Of a stretch of 19,354 bases of DNA, positions 12,469-19,354 are shown piece after piece. The stretch is from JBGPJM01 sp041485385 (lineage in GTDB: Bacteria; Planctomycetota; Phycisphaerae; Phycisphaerales; UBA1924), in contig JBGPJM010000076.1 in NCBI GenBank assembly GCA_041485385.1, forward strand, positions 1 through 19,354. Reading direction: 5' to 3'. Positions within the stretch are counted from its first letter, which is position 1. Each line of letters opens with the position of its first letter. The notes under the pieces were generated by a model. It was not told where the DNA came from, ran no database searches, and saw only the letters and a list, made by a program, of their open reading frames with translations. A program made the translations under genes and the position numbers.

Positions 12469-15400
12469 ATGCTCGACCGCGCCAGAGTCAGAGAGCTGTA
12501 CCTGGAGGCCGCGGACCTTCCCGGCGATCAGCGCACCGCATTCCTGGACCGCGCGTGCGCCGGTGATGCGGAGCTCCGGGCCGAGGTAGAGTCGCTGCTC
12601 GCCGCGGCGGCGCGGCGGCCGGCGTTTCTCGGATCGCCCACGACCGCGCCCCCCGAGGCGCCCGGCGAAACGCCGGGGATGAGAATCGGCCCCTACCACC
12701 TCCTCCAGGAAATCGGGCGGGGCGGATTCGGCACCGTCTACATGGCCGAGCAGGACCAGCCCGTCCGGCGCCGCGTCGCCCTCAAGATCATCAAGCTCGG
12801 GATGGACACCAGAGCGGTGATCGCCCGCTTCGAGGCCGAACGCCAGGCCCTGGCCTTGATGGACCACGCCCACATCGCCCGCGTCCTGGACGCCGGCGCG
12901 ACCGACTCGGGCCGCCCCTTCTTCGTGATGGAACTGGTCAACGGCGACCCCATCACCCTCTACTGCGATCGCAACCACCTCAACATCCCCCAGCGGCTGG
13001 CCCTGTTCCAGCAGGTCTGCCACGCCGTTCAGCACGCCCACGGAAAGGGCGTCATCCACCGCGACATCAAGCCCGGCAACGTGCTCGTCGCCTCCGAGGA
13101 CGGCCGCCCCCACGCCAAGGTGATCGACTTCGGCATCGCCAAGGCCACCGACCGCCGCCTGACCGAAAAAACCCTGTTCACCGAGCTCCGCCAGTTCGTC
13201 GGCACGCCCGAGTACATGTCCCCCGAGCAGGCCGAGGGCTCTGTGAACATCGACACCCGCTCCGATGTCTACGGCCTCGGCGTGCTGCTCTACGAGTTGC
13301 TCACCGGCAGCACGCCCTTTGACCCGAAGACCCTGCGATCCGCCGCGTACGCCGAGATCCAGCGCATCATCCGCGAGGTCGATCCCCCCAAGCCCTCCAC
13401 CCGCCTGTCCCAGTCCGGTTCCCTCCCCGAAGTCGCCTCGCACCGCCGGTCGGAGCCCGCCCGCCTCAGCGCCATGGTCCGCGGCGACCTCGACTGGATC
13501 GTGATGCGGGCGCTGGACAAGGACCGCGCCCGCCGCTACGACACCGCCAGCGCCCTCGCCGCGGACATCTCGCGCCACCTCGCGGGCCAGCCCGTCGAGG
13601 CCGCGCCGCCCTCGTTGCCCTATCGCGCGCGCAAGTTCGTGCGCCGCAACCGCGCTCTGGTCGCATCGGGCGCGGCGATCGTCGGCGCGCTCGTGCTGGG
13701 CGTCGTCGGAACATCCGTTGGCCTGGTCCGGGCCGACGCGGCGACGGCCGAGGAGACCAAACAGCGCACAGTCGCGCAGCAGAGCGCCACCCGGGCCGAG
13801 GCTGAGGCGCGTCGCGCCACGCTCGCAGAGACCGAGGCTCTGGCCCGCGCCGACGAGCTCGAGCGTGTCGCGGCGTTCCAGGCGTCGCAGCTCGCGGGGA
13901 TCGACGCGGCACTGATGGGGTGGCGCTTGCGCGAGGACCTCGTTGAAGAGGCCAGGGCCGCGGCCGCAAGGTCCGGCCCGCCGGATCAGGAGCGGCCCAG
14001 CCCGGAAGACCTGGGGAAGCTCCTAGCGGAGCTGAACCTGACCAACGTGGCGCTGCGGAGCCTGGACCGCAACATCTTCCAACGCGCCGTGGCCGCGATC
14101 GAAACCCAGTTCAAGGACCAGCCGCTGGTGGCGGCGCGCCTCATGCAGACCTGCGGCGATACGCTGGGCACGCTGGGGCTCTATGAGGAGGCGATCCGCG
14201 TGCACCGGCGTGCCTTGGAACTCCTGCGCCGGGAAGCCGGCGACCAGGATGCGCGAGCGCTGAAATCGATCGACAGTCTCGGCTACCTGCTGACGCAGGC
14301 GGGCCAACTCGTCGAGGCCGAGGTGTTTGTTCGCGCAGCCCTTGATGGGCGGCGCAAGCTGGGCGAGGATTCACCCGACACCCTGGCCTCCCAGGCCAAT
14401 CTGGGATCGCTGCTTGAGGCGCAGGGAAAGTTCGCCGAGAGCGAGGACGCCTACCGCGACGCCCTGGCTCGCCTTCGCCGCCTGTCCCGCGCCGATGACG
14501 GTGACACCCAATACCGGGTCCTGGCGGATCTGGCGATGACCGTCAAGCAGCGCGGCCGACCCGACGAGGCCGAGGGTCTCATGCGCGAGGCGCTTGAGCT
14601 CAGCCGCCGACTGCACGGCGACGACGACGCCAGGACTCTGGCCGCGAAGAGCAATCTGGCGGCCGCGCTGCAAGCCCGGAAAAAGCTCGCCGAGGCCACG
14701 GACCTGGCGCGCGAGGTCTTCGACACTTCCCGGCGCGTGCTGGGAGATGAGCACCCGAGCCTGCTCGAGCAGGTCAACAACCTCGGCGTGATGTACTCCC
14801 AACAGAACAAGCTCGATGAGGCCATGGCCTACCAGCGCGACGCCCTCGCCCGTCTCCATCGGCAACTGGGCGAGTCTCACCCCAGCACGCTCACGGCCCT
14901 GAACAACCTTGCCGTCGTGCTCGTTCAGCGCCGCGAGTTCACCGCGGCAGCGGAGATGTTCGGCGAGGGCGTCGAGACCAGCCGGCGCGGGGCGGCCAGC
15001 ACCCTCCCCATTCGGGCGATGCTCCTGCACCATCAGGCCGATGCGCTCCGCCGCGCCGGGAAACTCGACGAGGCCAAGCGGGCGGCCCGTGAGGCGGTTG
15101 ACATGTACCGAGCCCACCCCGACTGGAACCCTGCCGAGTCACAGCATGCCGACCAGGTTCTGGAAGAGGTCCTCCTGCAACGCGCCGATCACGCCGAGGT
15201 CGAGGACCTGCTCCGCGCCTCGGTCGAGCGCGAGCGCCGCGCCCAGCCGCTGAACGAGAGGCGGCTGGCGGGGAGGCTGGCGACGCTGGGAGACAACCTG
15301 CTGCATCAGAGAAAGTACGCCGAGGCCGAGGCATCTCTACGCCAATGCGCCGACGTGGACGTCCGGGTCTTTCCCGAAGGCGATCCCGGGCGCTGGCGCC

Positions 15401-15711
15401 TGCACCAGGCCAGGAGCATGCTGGGCGAGGCTCTGGTCGGGCAGGCCGCGGACCCATCGCTGGATGCCGCCGCACGCCCCGCCAGACTCCGCGAGGCCGA
15501 GAAGCTGCTGGTTGATGCCTACAACGAAATGAAGGATGACCCTCGCATCCCCGCCCCCACGCCCTCCAACCCTCACGATCGCCGGCGCGAGGCGCTGCAG
15601 CGGATCGTGGGACTCTACGAAACCTGGGCGGCGCTCGAGCCGGGCGCGGGGTATGACGCCAAAGCCACGAAATGGCGCGACCGAGCGGCCACACCCGACG
15701 GGCCCCCGTAG
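12469..15711 (+). CDS. Transmembrane Ser/Thr protein kinase with TPR sensor/scaffold domain
   Basis: 1080 residues. A short N-terminal region (1-70, YLEAADLPGDQRTAFLDRAC-type leader seen in this kinase class) precedes a complete Hanks-type kinase domain of about 74-375: glycine loop GRGGFG at 83-88, Lys106 in VALK, HRDIKPGN at 197-204, DFG at 220-222 and GTPEYMSPEQA at 245-255. All catalytic residues are present. A single TM helix follows at about 397-419, then an Ala/Glu/Arg-rich probable coiled coil (425-475), then an array of TPR/kinesin-light-chain-like repeats (about 555-850, more diverged to 985) with typical HPSTLTALNNLAVVL motifs. The kinase end is cytosolic and the repeats are presumably on the other side of the membrane. 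It starts 3 nt after the sigma factor gene and is probably in one transcript with it. Substrates are unknown. Confidence 0.93.
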   Translation: MLDRARVRELYLEAADLPGDQRTAFLDRACAGDAELRAEVESLLAAAARRPAFLGSPTTAPPEAPGETPGMRIGPYHLLQEIGRGGFGTVYMAEQDQPVRRRVALKIIKLGMDTRAVIARFEAERQALALMDHAHIARVLDAGATDSGRPFFVMELVNGDPITLYCDRNHLNIPQRLALFQQVCHAVQHAHGKGVIHRDIKPGNVLVASEDGRPHAKVIDFGIAKATDRRLTEKTLFTELRQFVGTPEYMSPEQAEGSVNIDTRSDVYGLGVLLYELLTGSTPFDPKTLRSAAYAEIQRIIREVDPPKPSTRLSQSGSLPEVASHRRSEPARLSAMVRGDLDWIVMRALDKDRARRYDTASALAADISRHLAGQPVEAAPPSLPYRARKFVRRNRALVASGAAIVGALVLGVVGTSVGLVRADAATAEETKQRTVAQQSATRAEAEARRATLAETEALARADELERVAAFQASQLAGIDAALMGWRLREDLVEEARAAAARSGPPDQERPSPEDLGKLLAELNLTNVALRSLDRNIFQRAVAAIETQFKDQPLVAARLMQTCGDTLGTLGLYEEAIRVHRRALELLRREAGDQDARALKSIDSLGYLLTQAGQLVEAEVFVRAALDGRRKLGEDSPDTLASQANLGSLLEAQGKFAESEDAYRDALARLRRLSRADDGDTQYRVLADLAMTVKQRGRPDEAEGLMREALELSRRLHGDDDARTLAAKSNLAAALQARKKLAEATDLAREVFDTSRRVLGDEHPSLLEQVNNLGVMYSQQNKLDEAMAYQRDALARLHRQLGESHPSTLTALNNLAVVLVQRREFTAAAEMFGEGVETSRRGAASTLPIRAMLLHHQADALRRAGKLDEAKRAAREAVDMYRAHPDWNPAESQHADQVLEEVLLQRADHAEVEDLLRASVERERRAQPLNERRLAGRLATLGDNLLHQRKYAEAEASLRQCADVDVRVFPEGDPGRWRLHQARSMLGEALVGQAADPSLDAAARPARLREAEKLLVDAYNEMKDDPRIPAPTPSNPHDRRREALQRIVGLYETWAALEPGAGYDAKATKWRDRAATPDGPP

Positions 15712-15846
15712 ATTCGCACCCACATTCGCTCATCCGGCCCGCAACCCCGGGACCGGGGAACTCTCGCTATTCCTGGCGCTTCCTGCTCCCCATTCCGCTT
15801 GGGGTACAAGGCCGGCGATCGAGCCGGTTCCCACCGGAGTTTCACC

Positions 15847-17430
15847 ATGCGAGCCCGCCTCCTCGCCATCCTGGCGTCCCTGGCCCTCACCGCCGCGGCC
15901 GCCGCCCAGTCCACCGCTTTCACGTATCAGGGTCGGCTCACGGGCGGAGGGAGCCCGGCCATCGGGTCGCACGACCTGCGGTTCACGCTCTACGGCGTCC
16001 CGGCGGGCGGCACGATCGTCGCCGGGCCCATCTGCGCCGACAACGTCAACGTCGCCGACGGCCTGTTCACCGTGCCGCTGGACTTCGGCGCCGTCTTCGA
16101 CGGCAACGAGCGCTGGCTGGAGATCGGCGTGCGGGCCGACGCCACGCCCGGCAACTGCGGCACGGGCGCGTACACGCCACTCTCGCCGCGCCAGGCGCTG
16201 ACCGCCGCGCCCTACGCGCTCTCGGTCCGCGTCCCTCTCACGCTGAGCGGCACGAGCGCCACGCACATCATCCGCGGCCAGAACGCCTCAACGACGGGTG
16301 GAGCCGCTGGCGTCTTCGGCGAATCCACCGCCGTCAGCGGCGGCACGTATGGTGGGCAGTTCCGGTGCGCCAGCCCGGACGGGGCGGTCGGCGTCGCCGG
16401 TCAGGCCAACTCCGCCACCGGCTTCACGTACGGCGTGGTTGGAATCAACTTCAGCACCAGCGGGGTGGGTGTCCGCGGGAACGCCCTCGCATCGAGCGGC
16501 ACCACCTACGGCGTGGTCGGCACCACGCTCAGCCCCAATGGCTACGCCGGCTACTTCACCGGGCCGGCGGGAAGTCGGAACTACTTCGAGCAGAGCGTCG
16601 GCATCGGCACCACCGCGCCGACCCACACCGTCCACATCGCCTCCCCCACGCCCACCCTGGCTCTCCAGGACACCGACTCCACCACGCAGCAGGTCGGCTA
16701 CATCAGCTTCCGCGACTCCGCCAACAGCGAGCGCGCCTGGGTCGGCTATGGCACGCCGGGGAGTCCAGACTTTTCCATCGTGAACGCACGCTCCGGCGGA
16801 AACATCGTCCTGTCGCCGTTCTCCGGCGGCGTCGGCATCGGCACGTCCACCCCGTCGAGGCGGTTGACCGTCTGGGACACCATGAGCGTCGAGGCCAGCC
16901 CCGGATTCATGCCGATCCTGGGAATCCCCCGTCCGGGCACTACGAACTTTCGAGCGTCCATGTTCATTGATCCGGGGAATGGGGACGGAGTCGTGACGGG
17001 AGACCGCAAGAGCTTCCGCGAGATCAACCCGGCGGACCCGACCACCGACATCTGGTACGTCTGCCTCGAGGGCCCCGAGGCCGCCATGTACGTTCGCGGC
17101 ACGGCCAGGCTCGCAAACGGCCGCGCGCTGATCGAGCTGCCTGCGCATTTCCGGTCCCTCGCGTTGGAGGAGGGAATGACGGTTCAACTCACCCCGCTAT
17201 CCGCTCAATCGAAGGGATTGGCCGTTACGCGCAAGAGCCTGAACGGCGTGGAAGTTACCGAGCTGGCCGACGGCAAGGGCGACTATGCGTTCGATTGGGA
17301 AGTGAAAGCCGTGCGCAAGCGCTACGAGAACTATCAGGCAGTCAAGCCCTGGGATGAGTTCCTGCCGTCCGATTCGGACCGGGAAACCGCCTGGCAGGAG
17401 CGGGCCAGGGAGATCGAGCGCAACCGTTGA
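15847..17430 (+). CDS. Secreted FTYQG-type surface protein, tail-fibre-like
   Basis: 527 residues with a clear signal peptide (MRARLLAILASLALTAAAAA, cut near AQS). The mature protein starts with the FTYQGRL module (about 22-125: DLRFTLYG, VADGLFTVPLDFG, YTPLSPRQALTAAPYAL), common in secreted planctomycete proteins. It continues with Gly/Val-rich repeats of beta-helix character (GVFGES, YGVVGINFSTSGVGVRGNAL), then modules starting VGIGTTAPTHTVHIASP, and ends with a domain marked GDRKSFREINPADP ... YVCLEGPEAAMYVRGTARL. That ending resembles C-termini of tail-fibre-like and adhesin-like proteins. The role is probably surface or matrix; no enzymatic motif is seen. The ATG at 15847 has GGAG 9 nt upstream and begins the signal peptide. 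It is a paralogue of the next gene. Confidence 0.8.
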   Translation: MRARLLAILASLALTAAAAAQSTAFTYQGRLTGGGSPAIGSHDLRFTLYGVPAGGTIVAGPICADNVNVADGLFTVPLDFGAVFDGNERWLEIGVRADATPGNCGTGAYTPLSPRQALTAAPYALSVRVPLTLSGTSATHIIRGQNASTTGGAAGVFGESTAVSGGTYGGQFRCASPDGAVGVAGQANSATGFTYGVVGINFSTSGVGVRGNALASSGTTYGVVGTTLSPNGYAGYFTGPAGSRNYFEQSVGIGTTAPTHTVHIASPTPTLALQDTDSTTQQVGYISFRDSANSERAWVGYGTPGSPDFSIVNARSGGNIVLSPFSGGVGIGTSTPSRRLTVWDTMSVEASPGFMPILGIPRPGTTNFRASMFIDPGNGDGVVTGDRKSFREINPADPTTDIWYVCLEGPEAAMYVRGTARLANGRALIELPAHFRSLALEEGMTVQLTPLSAQSKGLAVTRKSLNGVEVTELADGKGDYAFDWEVKAVRKRYENYQAVKPWDEFLPSDSDRETAWQERAREIERNR

Positions 17431-17501
17431 TGCAGGTGATCGGCTTCGTCGATTCGCATCATTGCGCGCCCCGTGCGGCGCCAAATCAAAGGAGTACACA
17501 C

Positions 17502-18668
17502 ATGCGGCCAAGAATCATTGTTCAGATCAGCTTGTCGATCCTGGCTGCGCTCGTCGCCCAGCCCGCCCGCGGACAAACGCCGCTCGGCACCGCCTTCACC
17601 TACCAGGGCCAACTCAAACAGTCCGGCGGGCCGCTCAACAACACGGCGGACTTCGAGTTCAGGCTCTTCAACGCCCCGACGGGCGGCGTGCAGCTCGGCA
17701 GCACGAATCCGGTCAACAACGTCAACATCGTTGACGGTCTCTTCACGGCGTCGCTGAACTTCGGCACGCCCGCGTTTAACGGCGACCAACGGTTCCTGCA
17801 GATCGCCGTCCGCAGCCCCGCCGGGTCGGGGACCTTCACCACGCTCAGCCCGCGCCAACCGATGACGGCCGTGCCCTACGCGCTGTACGCGCTCACCGGC
17901 CCCGGCAGCGGCGGCCCGTGGGCGGTGAATGGCAACAACGTCTTCAACACGAATACCGGCAACGTGGGCATCGGCACGACGACGCCCACGCACACGCTGC
18001 ATGTCGCCGCACCCGGGCCCGCGCTCGCCCTCCAGGACAACGACGGGAACGCGACGCAGGTGGGGTACGTCAGCCTTCGCAACACGGACAACATCGAGAC
18101 AGGCTGGATGGGCTTTGGCGACCCGGGAAACCCGCACCTCGGGATCGTGAACGCTCGCTCCGGCGGGAACATCGTTCTGTTGCCGTTCTCCGGCAACGTC
18201 GGCATCGGGACGCTCAGCCCGGCAAGCAAACTCTCCGTCGCCGGCGACATTGACATCACTGGCAGTCGCCTGTTTGTCGGTACGTCGGGCAACGTCGGCA
18301 TCGGCACCAGCGCGCCCCTCGTCAAGCTCGATGTCCGCGGCAACATCCACCTGGGAAACAGCGGTGAGTTCCGCGCAGTCGCCGGCCAGGAGAGCCTGCG
18401 CATCATTCGGGGCGCGGTGGCGGCCGACGGAACCCCCACTTCGGGGTTGGGCTTCTCTGTCAACCATTTCGCGACGGGTCAGTACTTGGTCACTTTTACG
18501 ACGCCGTTCACCGGCGCTCCGTCGGTCTCCGCCATGGCGAAATACCAGTCTGGGGCCGGCCTATTTCTCTATGCGAACCTCCAGAACGGCAGCGTCGAGA
18601 TTCGCACCTTCAATGACCCTGATTTTGCAGACTGCATCTTCACCTTTATCGCCATCGGGCCGCGGTAG
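17502..18668 (+). CDS. Secreted FTYQG-type surface protein, paralogue of the preceding gene
   Basis: 388 residues. Signal peptide MRPRIIVQISLSILAALVAQ, with cleavage near ARGQT. It has the same FTYQG module (FTYQGQL, FEFRLFNAPTGG, VDGLFTASLNFG, FTTLSPRQPMTAVPYALYAL), then repeated VGIGT modules (NVGIGTTTPTHTLHV, NVGIGTLSPASKLSV, NVGIGTSAPLVKLDV). The intervening block NARSGGNIVLLPFSG is nearly identical to the preceding gene, also at nucleotide level. It differs from that gene in lacking the beta-helix part and the GDRKSF C-terminus, and ends instead in a short beta-rich domain (YLVTFTTPFTGAPSVSAMAK). AAAGGAG lies 7 nt before the ATG at 17502, better than any upstream start. It sits 71 bases after the previous gene, possibly in one transcript. 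No enzyme function is visible. Confidence 0.8.
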   Translation: MRPRIIVQISLSILAALVAQPARGQTPLGTAFTYQGQLKQSGGPLNNTADFEFRLFNAPTGGVQLGSTNPVNNVNIVDGLFTASLNFGTPAFNGDQRFLQIAVRSPAGSGTFTTLSPRQPMTAVPYALYALTGPGSGGPWAVNGNNVFNTNTGNVGIGTTTPTHTLHVAAPGPALALQDNDGNATQVGYVSLRNTDNIETGWMGFGDPGNPHLGIVNARSGGNIVLLPFSGNVGIGTLSPASKLSVAGDIDITGSRLFVGTSGNVGIGTSAPLVKLDVRGNIHLGNSGEFRAVAGQESLRIIRGAVAADGTPTSGLGFSVNHFATGQYLVTFTTPFTGAPSVSAMAKYQSGAGLFLYANLQNGSVEIRTFNDPDFADCIFTFIAIGPR

Positions 18669-18764
18669 CGGGATGCGCCTGTCGCGCTCCCCGTCCGTAC
18701 GGCGGAGCAACCCGAACGCCAACGCCGGCATCCGCCCGCACGCATTTGCATCGGAGAACCAGCC

Positions 18765-19091
18765 ATGAAGTTCCACCTGTCCTCCGCCACCCTGCTCGCC
18801 ACCGCCCTCCTCCTCCCCGCAACCGCCCACGCCCAGTTCCAGATCGACTGGTACACCGTCGACGGCGGCGGCGGAACCTCCACCGGCGGCTCGTTCTCGC
18901 TGACCGGCACCATCGGCCAGTGCGATGCCGGCCCGGCGCCCGCGGGCATGTCCGGCGCATCGTTCGTGCTCGAGGGTGGCTTCTGGGGAGTCGCCGCGGC
19001 GCCACCCTGCACCGCCGACTTCAATCACGACGCCCTGGTCAACTCCCAGGACTTCTTCGACTTCCTCACCGCCTTCTTCGCCGGCTGCTGA
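18765..19091 (+). CDS. Small secreted protein with dockerin-like C-terminal motif
   Basis: 108 residues. The signal peptide is MKFHLSSATLLATALLLPAT with AHAQ as cleavage site. The mature part (QFQIDWYTVDGGGGTSTGGS, then FSLTGTIGQCDAGPAPAGMS, then GASFVLEGGFW) is a compact module repeatedly seen in planctomycete secreted proteins. It is followed by CTADFNHDALVNSQDFFDFL and TAFFAGC. The latter is a single EF-hand/dockerin-like loop (DFNHDALVNSQD) where the usual Gly at position 6 is Ala. Single loops of this kind end many planctomycete exported proteins and may act in sorting or calcium binding; this is not demonstrated here. A GGAGAA sequence precedes the ATG by 7 nt. It is the last gene before a strong terminator. 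Confidence 0.8.
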   Translation: MKFHLSSATLLATALLLPATAHAQFQIDWYTVDGGGGTSTGGSFSLTGTIGQCDAGPAPAGMSGASFVLEGGFWGVAAAPPCTADFNHDALVNSQDFFDFLTAFFAGC

Positions 19092-19137
19092 CCTGACAAC
19101 GCCGCCCGACCCCGCAGGCAAGGCCTGATTTCATCAG

Positions 19138-19169
19138 GAGCGACTCCGCCTTGGCGGCGTCGCTCTTTT
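19138..19169 (+). terminator. Intrinsic terminator closing the secreted-protein cluster
   Basis: Stem GAGCGAC-t-CCGCC (19138-19150) pairs with GGCGG-c-GTCGCTC (19153-19165) with a 2-base tip, so the real loop is slightly larger, followed directly by TTTT. It starts 47 bases after the stop of the small secreted protein. It is the clearest terminator in the window. Confidence 0.8.
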
Positions 19170-19333
19170 CGACCGGTTGGCGGGCGTTGATATCGGCCCG
19201 GTGGCAGCGGATGTGCGCGGAAGGCCCGCCCCCCTTTCGCAGCGCAGCACTCCGCCTTTTCTTGGCGCTCGCGCCGCACACTCTCCGCTTGGTGTCCGGG
19301 CGAAGACGCTCGCCGCCACAGGAGTTACCCATT

Positions 19334-19354
19334 ATGAAGCTCGCCTTCCTCTCA
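19334..19354 (+). CDS. Start of a further gene, cut by the window edge
   Basis: ATG at 19334, with GGAG 9 nt upstream, opens MKLAFLS, which looks like the beginning of a signal peptide. Only seven codons are visible, so the product is unknown. It lies beyond the terminator at 19138-19169 and thus probably has its own promoter in the 160-base gap. Confidence 0.45.

Noticed and set aside
12109..13578. Open frame of 489 codons on the minus strand
   Set aside because: Antisense to the sigma factor and kinase genes, which have complete conserved motifs.

Overview
The window looks like chromosome from a GC-rich planctomycete, most likely Phycisphaerae-like. The basis is family content, not a marker gene: an ECF sigma factor of the planctomycete SigK-like type directly followed by a transmembrane Ser/Thr kinase with TPR repeats; a second, broken copy of the same kind of sigma gene; a WD40 tail ending in the usual planctomycete kinase C-terminus; a Lys/Arg-rich histone-H1-like protein; RHS protein carrying a dockerin-like loop; a two-TM protein with a CGY...CPECG zinc ribbon; and secreted FTYQG-type and NSQDFFDF-dockerin proteins. 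No rRNA, tRNA, CRISPR, transposase or prophage genes are visible.

Layout. 1-450: a small PilZ protein (minus) beside a tandem micro-repeat. 636-2640: a 38-residue sigma factor stub (plus) facing a chimeric gene (minus) in which the N-terminus of an AT-hook DNA-binding protein is joined to a kinase-type WD40 propeller. 2641-6450: a graveyard of gene pieces. It holds an RHS gene (minus) with at least three frameshifts, a Cys-rich RHS tail with an HExxH motif, a translationally coupled two-TM gene whose zinc ribbon is cut off by an in-frame TGA, a second RHS remnant, and on the plus strand fragments resembling a cyclophilin, a UDP-GlcNAc 2-epimerase C-terminus and an extracellular HYR-like domain. 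A strong hairpin at 6502-6540 closes this region. 6687-11741: housekeeping and general metabolism, with class II DAHP synthase (minus), H1-like protein (plus), GT4 glycosyltransferase (minus), AhpD-like protein (plus) and CoaD (plus), plus a candidate small RNA at 10839-10989 (minus). 11917-15711: the sigma-kinase pair. 15847-19091: three consecutive secreted proteins, two of them paralogues, closed by a clear terminator, and then the first codons of another gene.

How it fits together. The sigma-kinase pair is probably one signalling unit. The three secreted proteins downstream lie on the same strand and could be surface targets, but nothing in the sequence proves that link. The most unusual material is the RHS locus: a possible toxin tip with HExxH, a coupled membrane partner, and a displaced RHS remnant downstream. 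A second theme is short word-like repeats scattered through the window, one of which lies in frame inside the glycosyltransferase. A third is a TANNNT hexamer sitting 6-7 nt before several start codons, which predicts leaderless transcripts.
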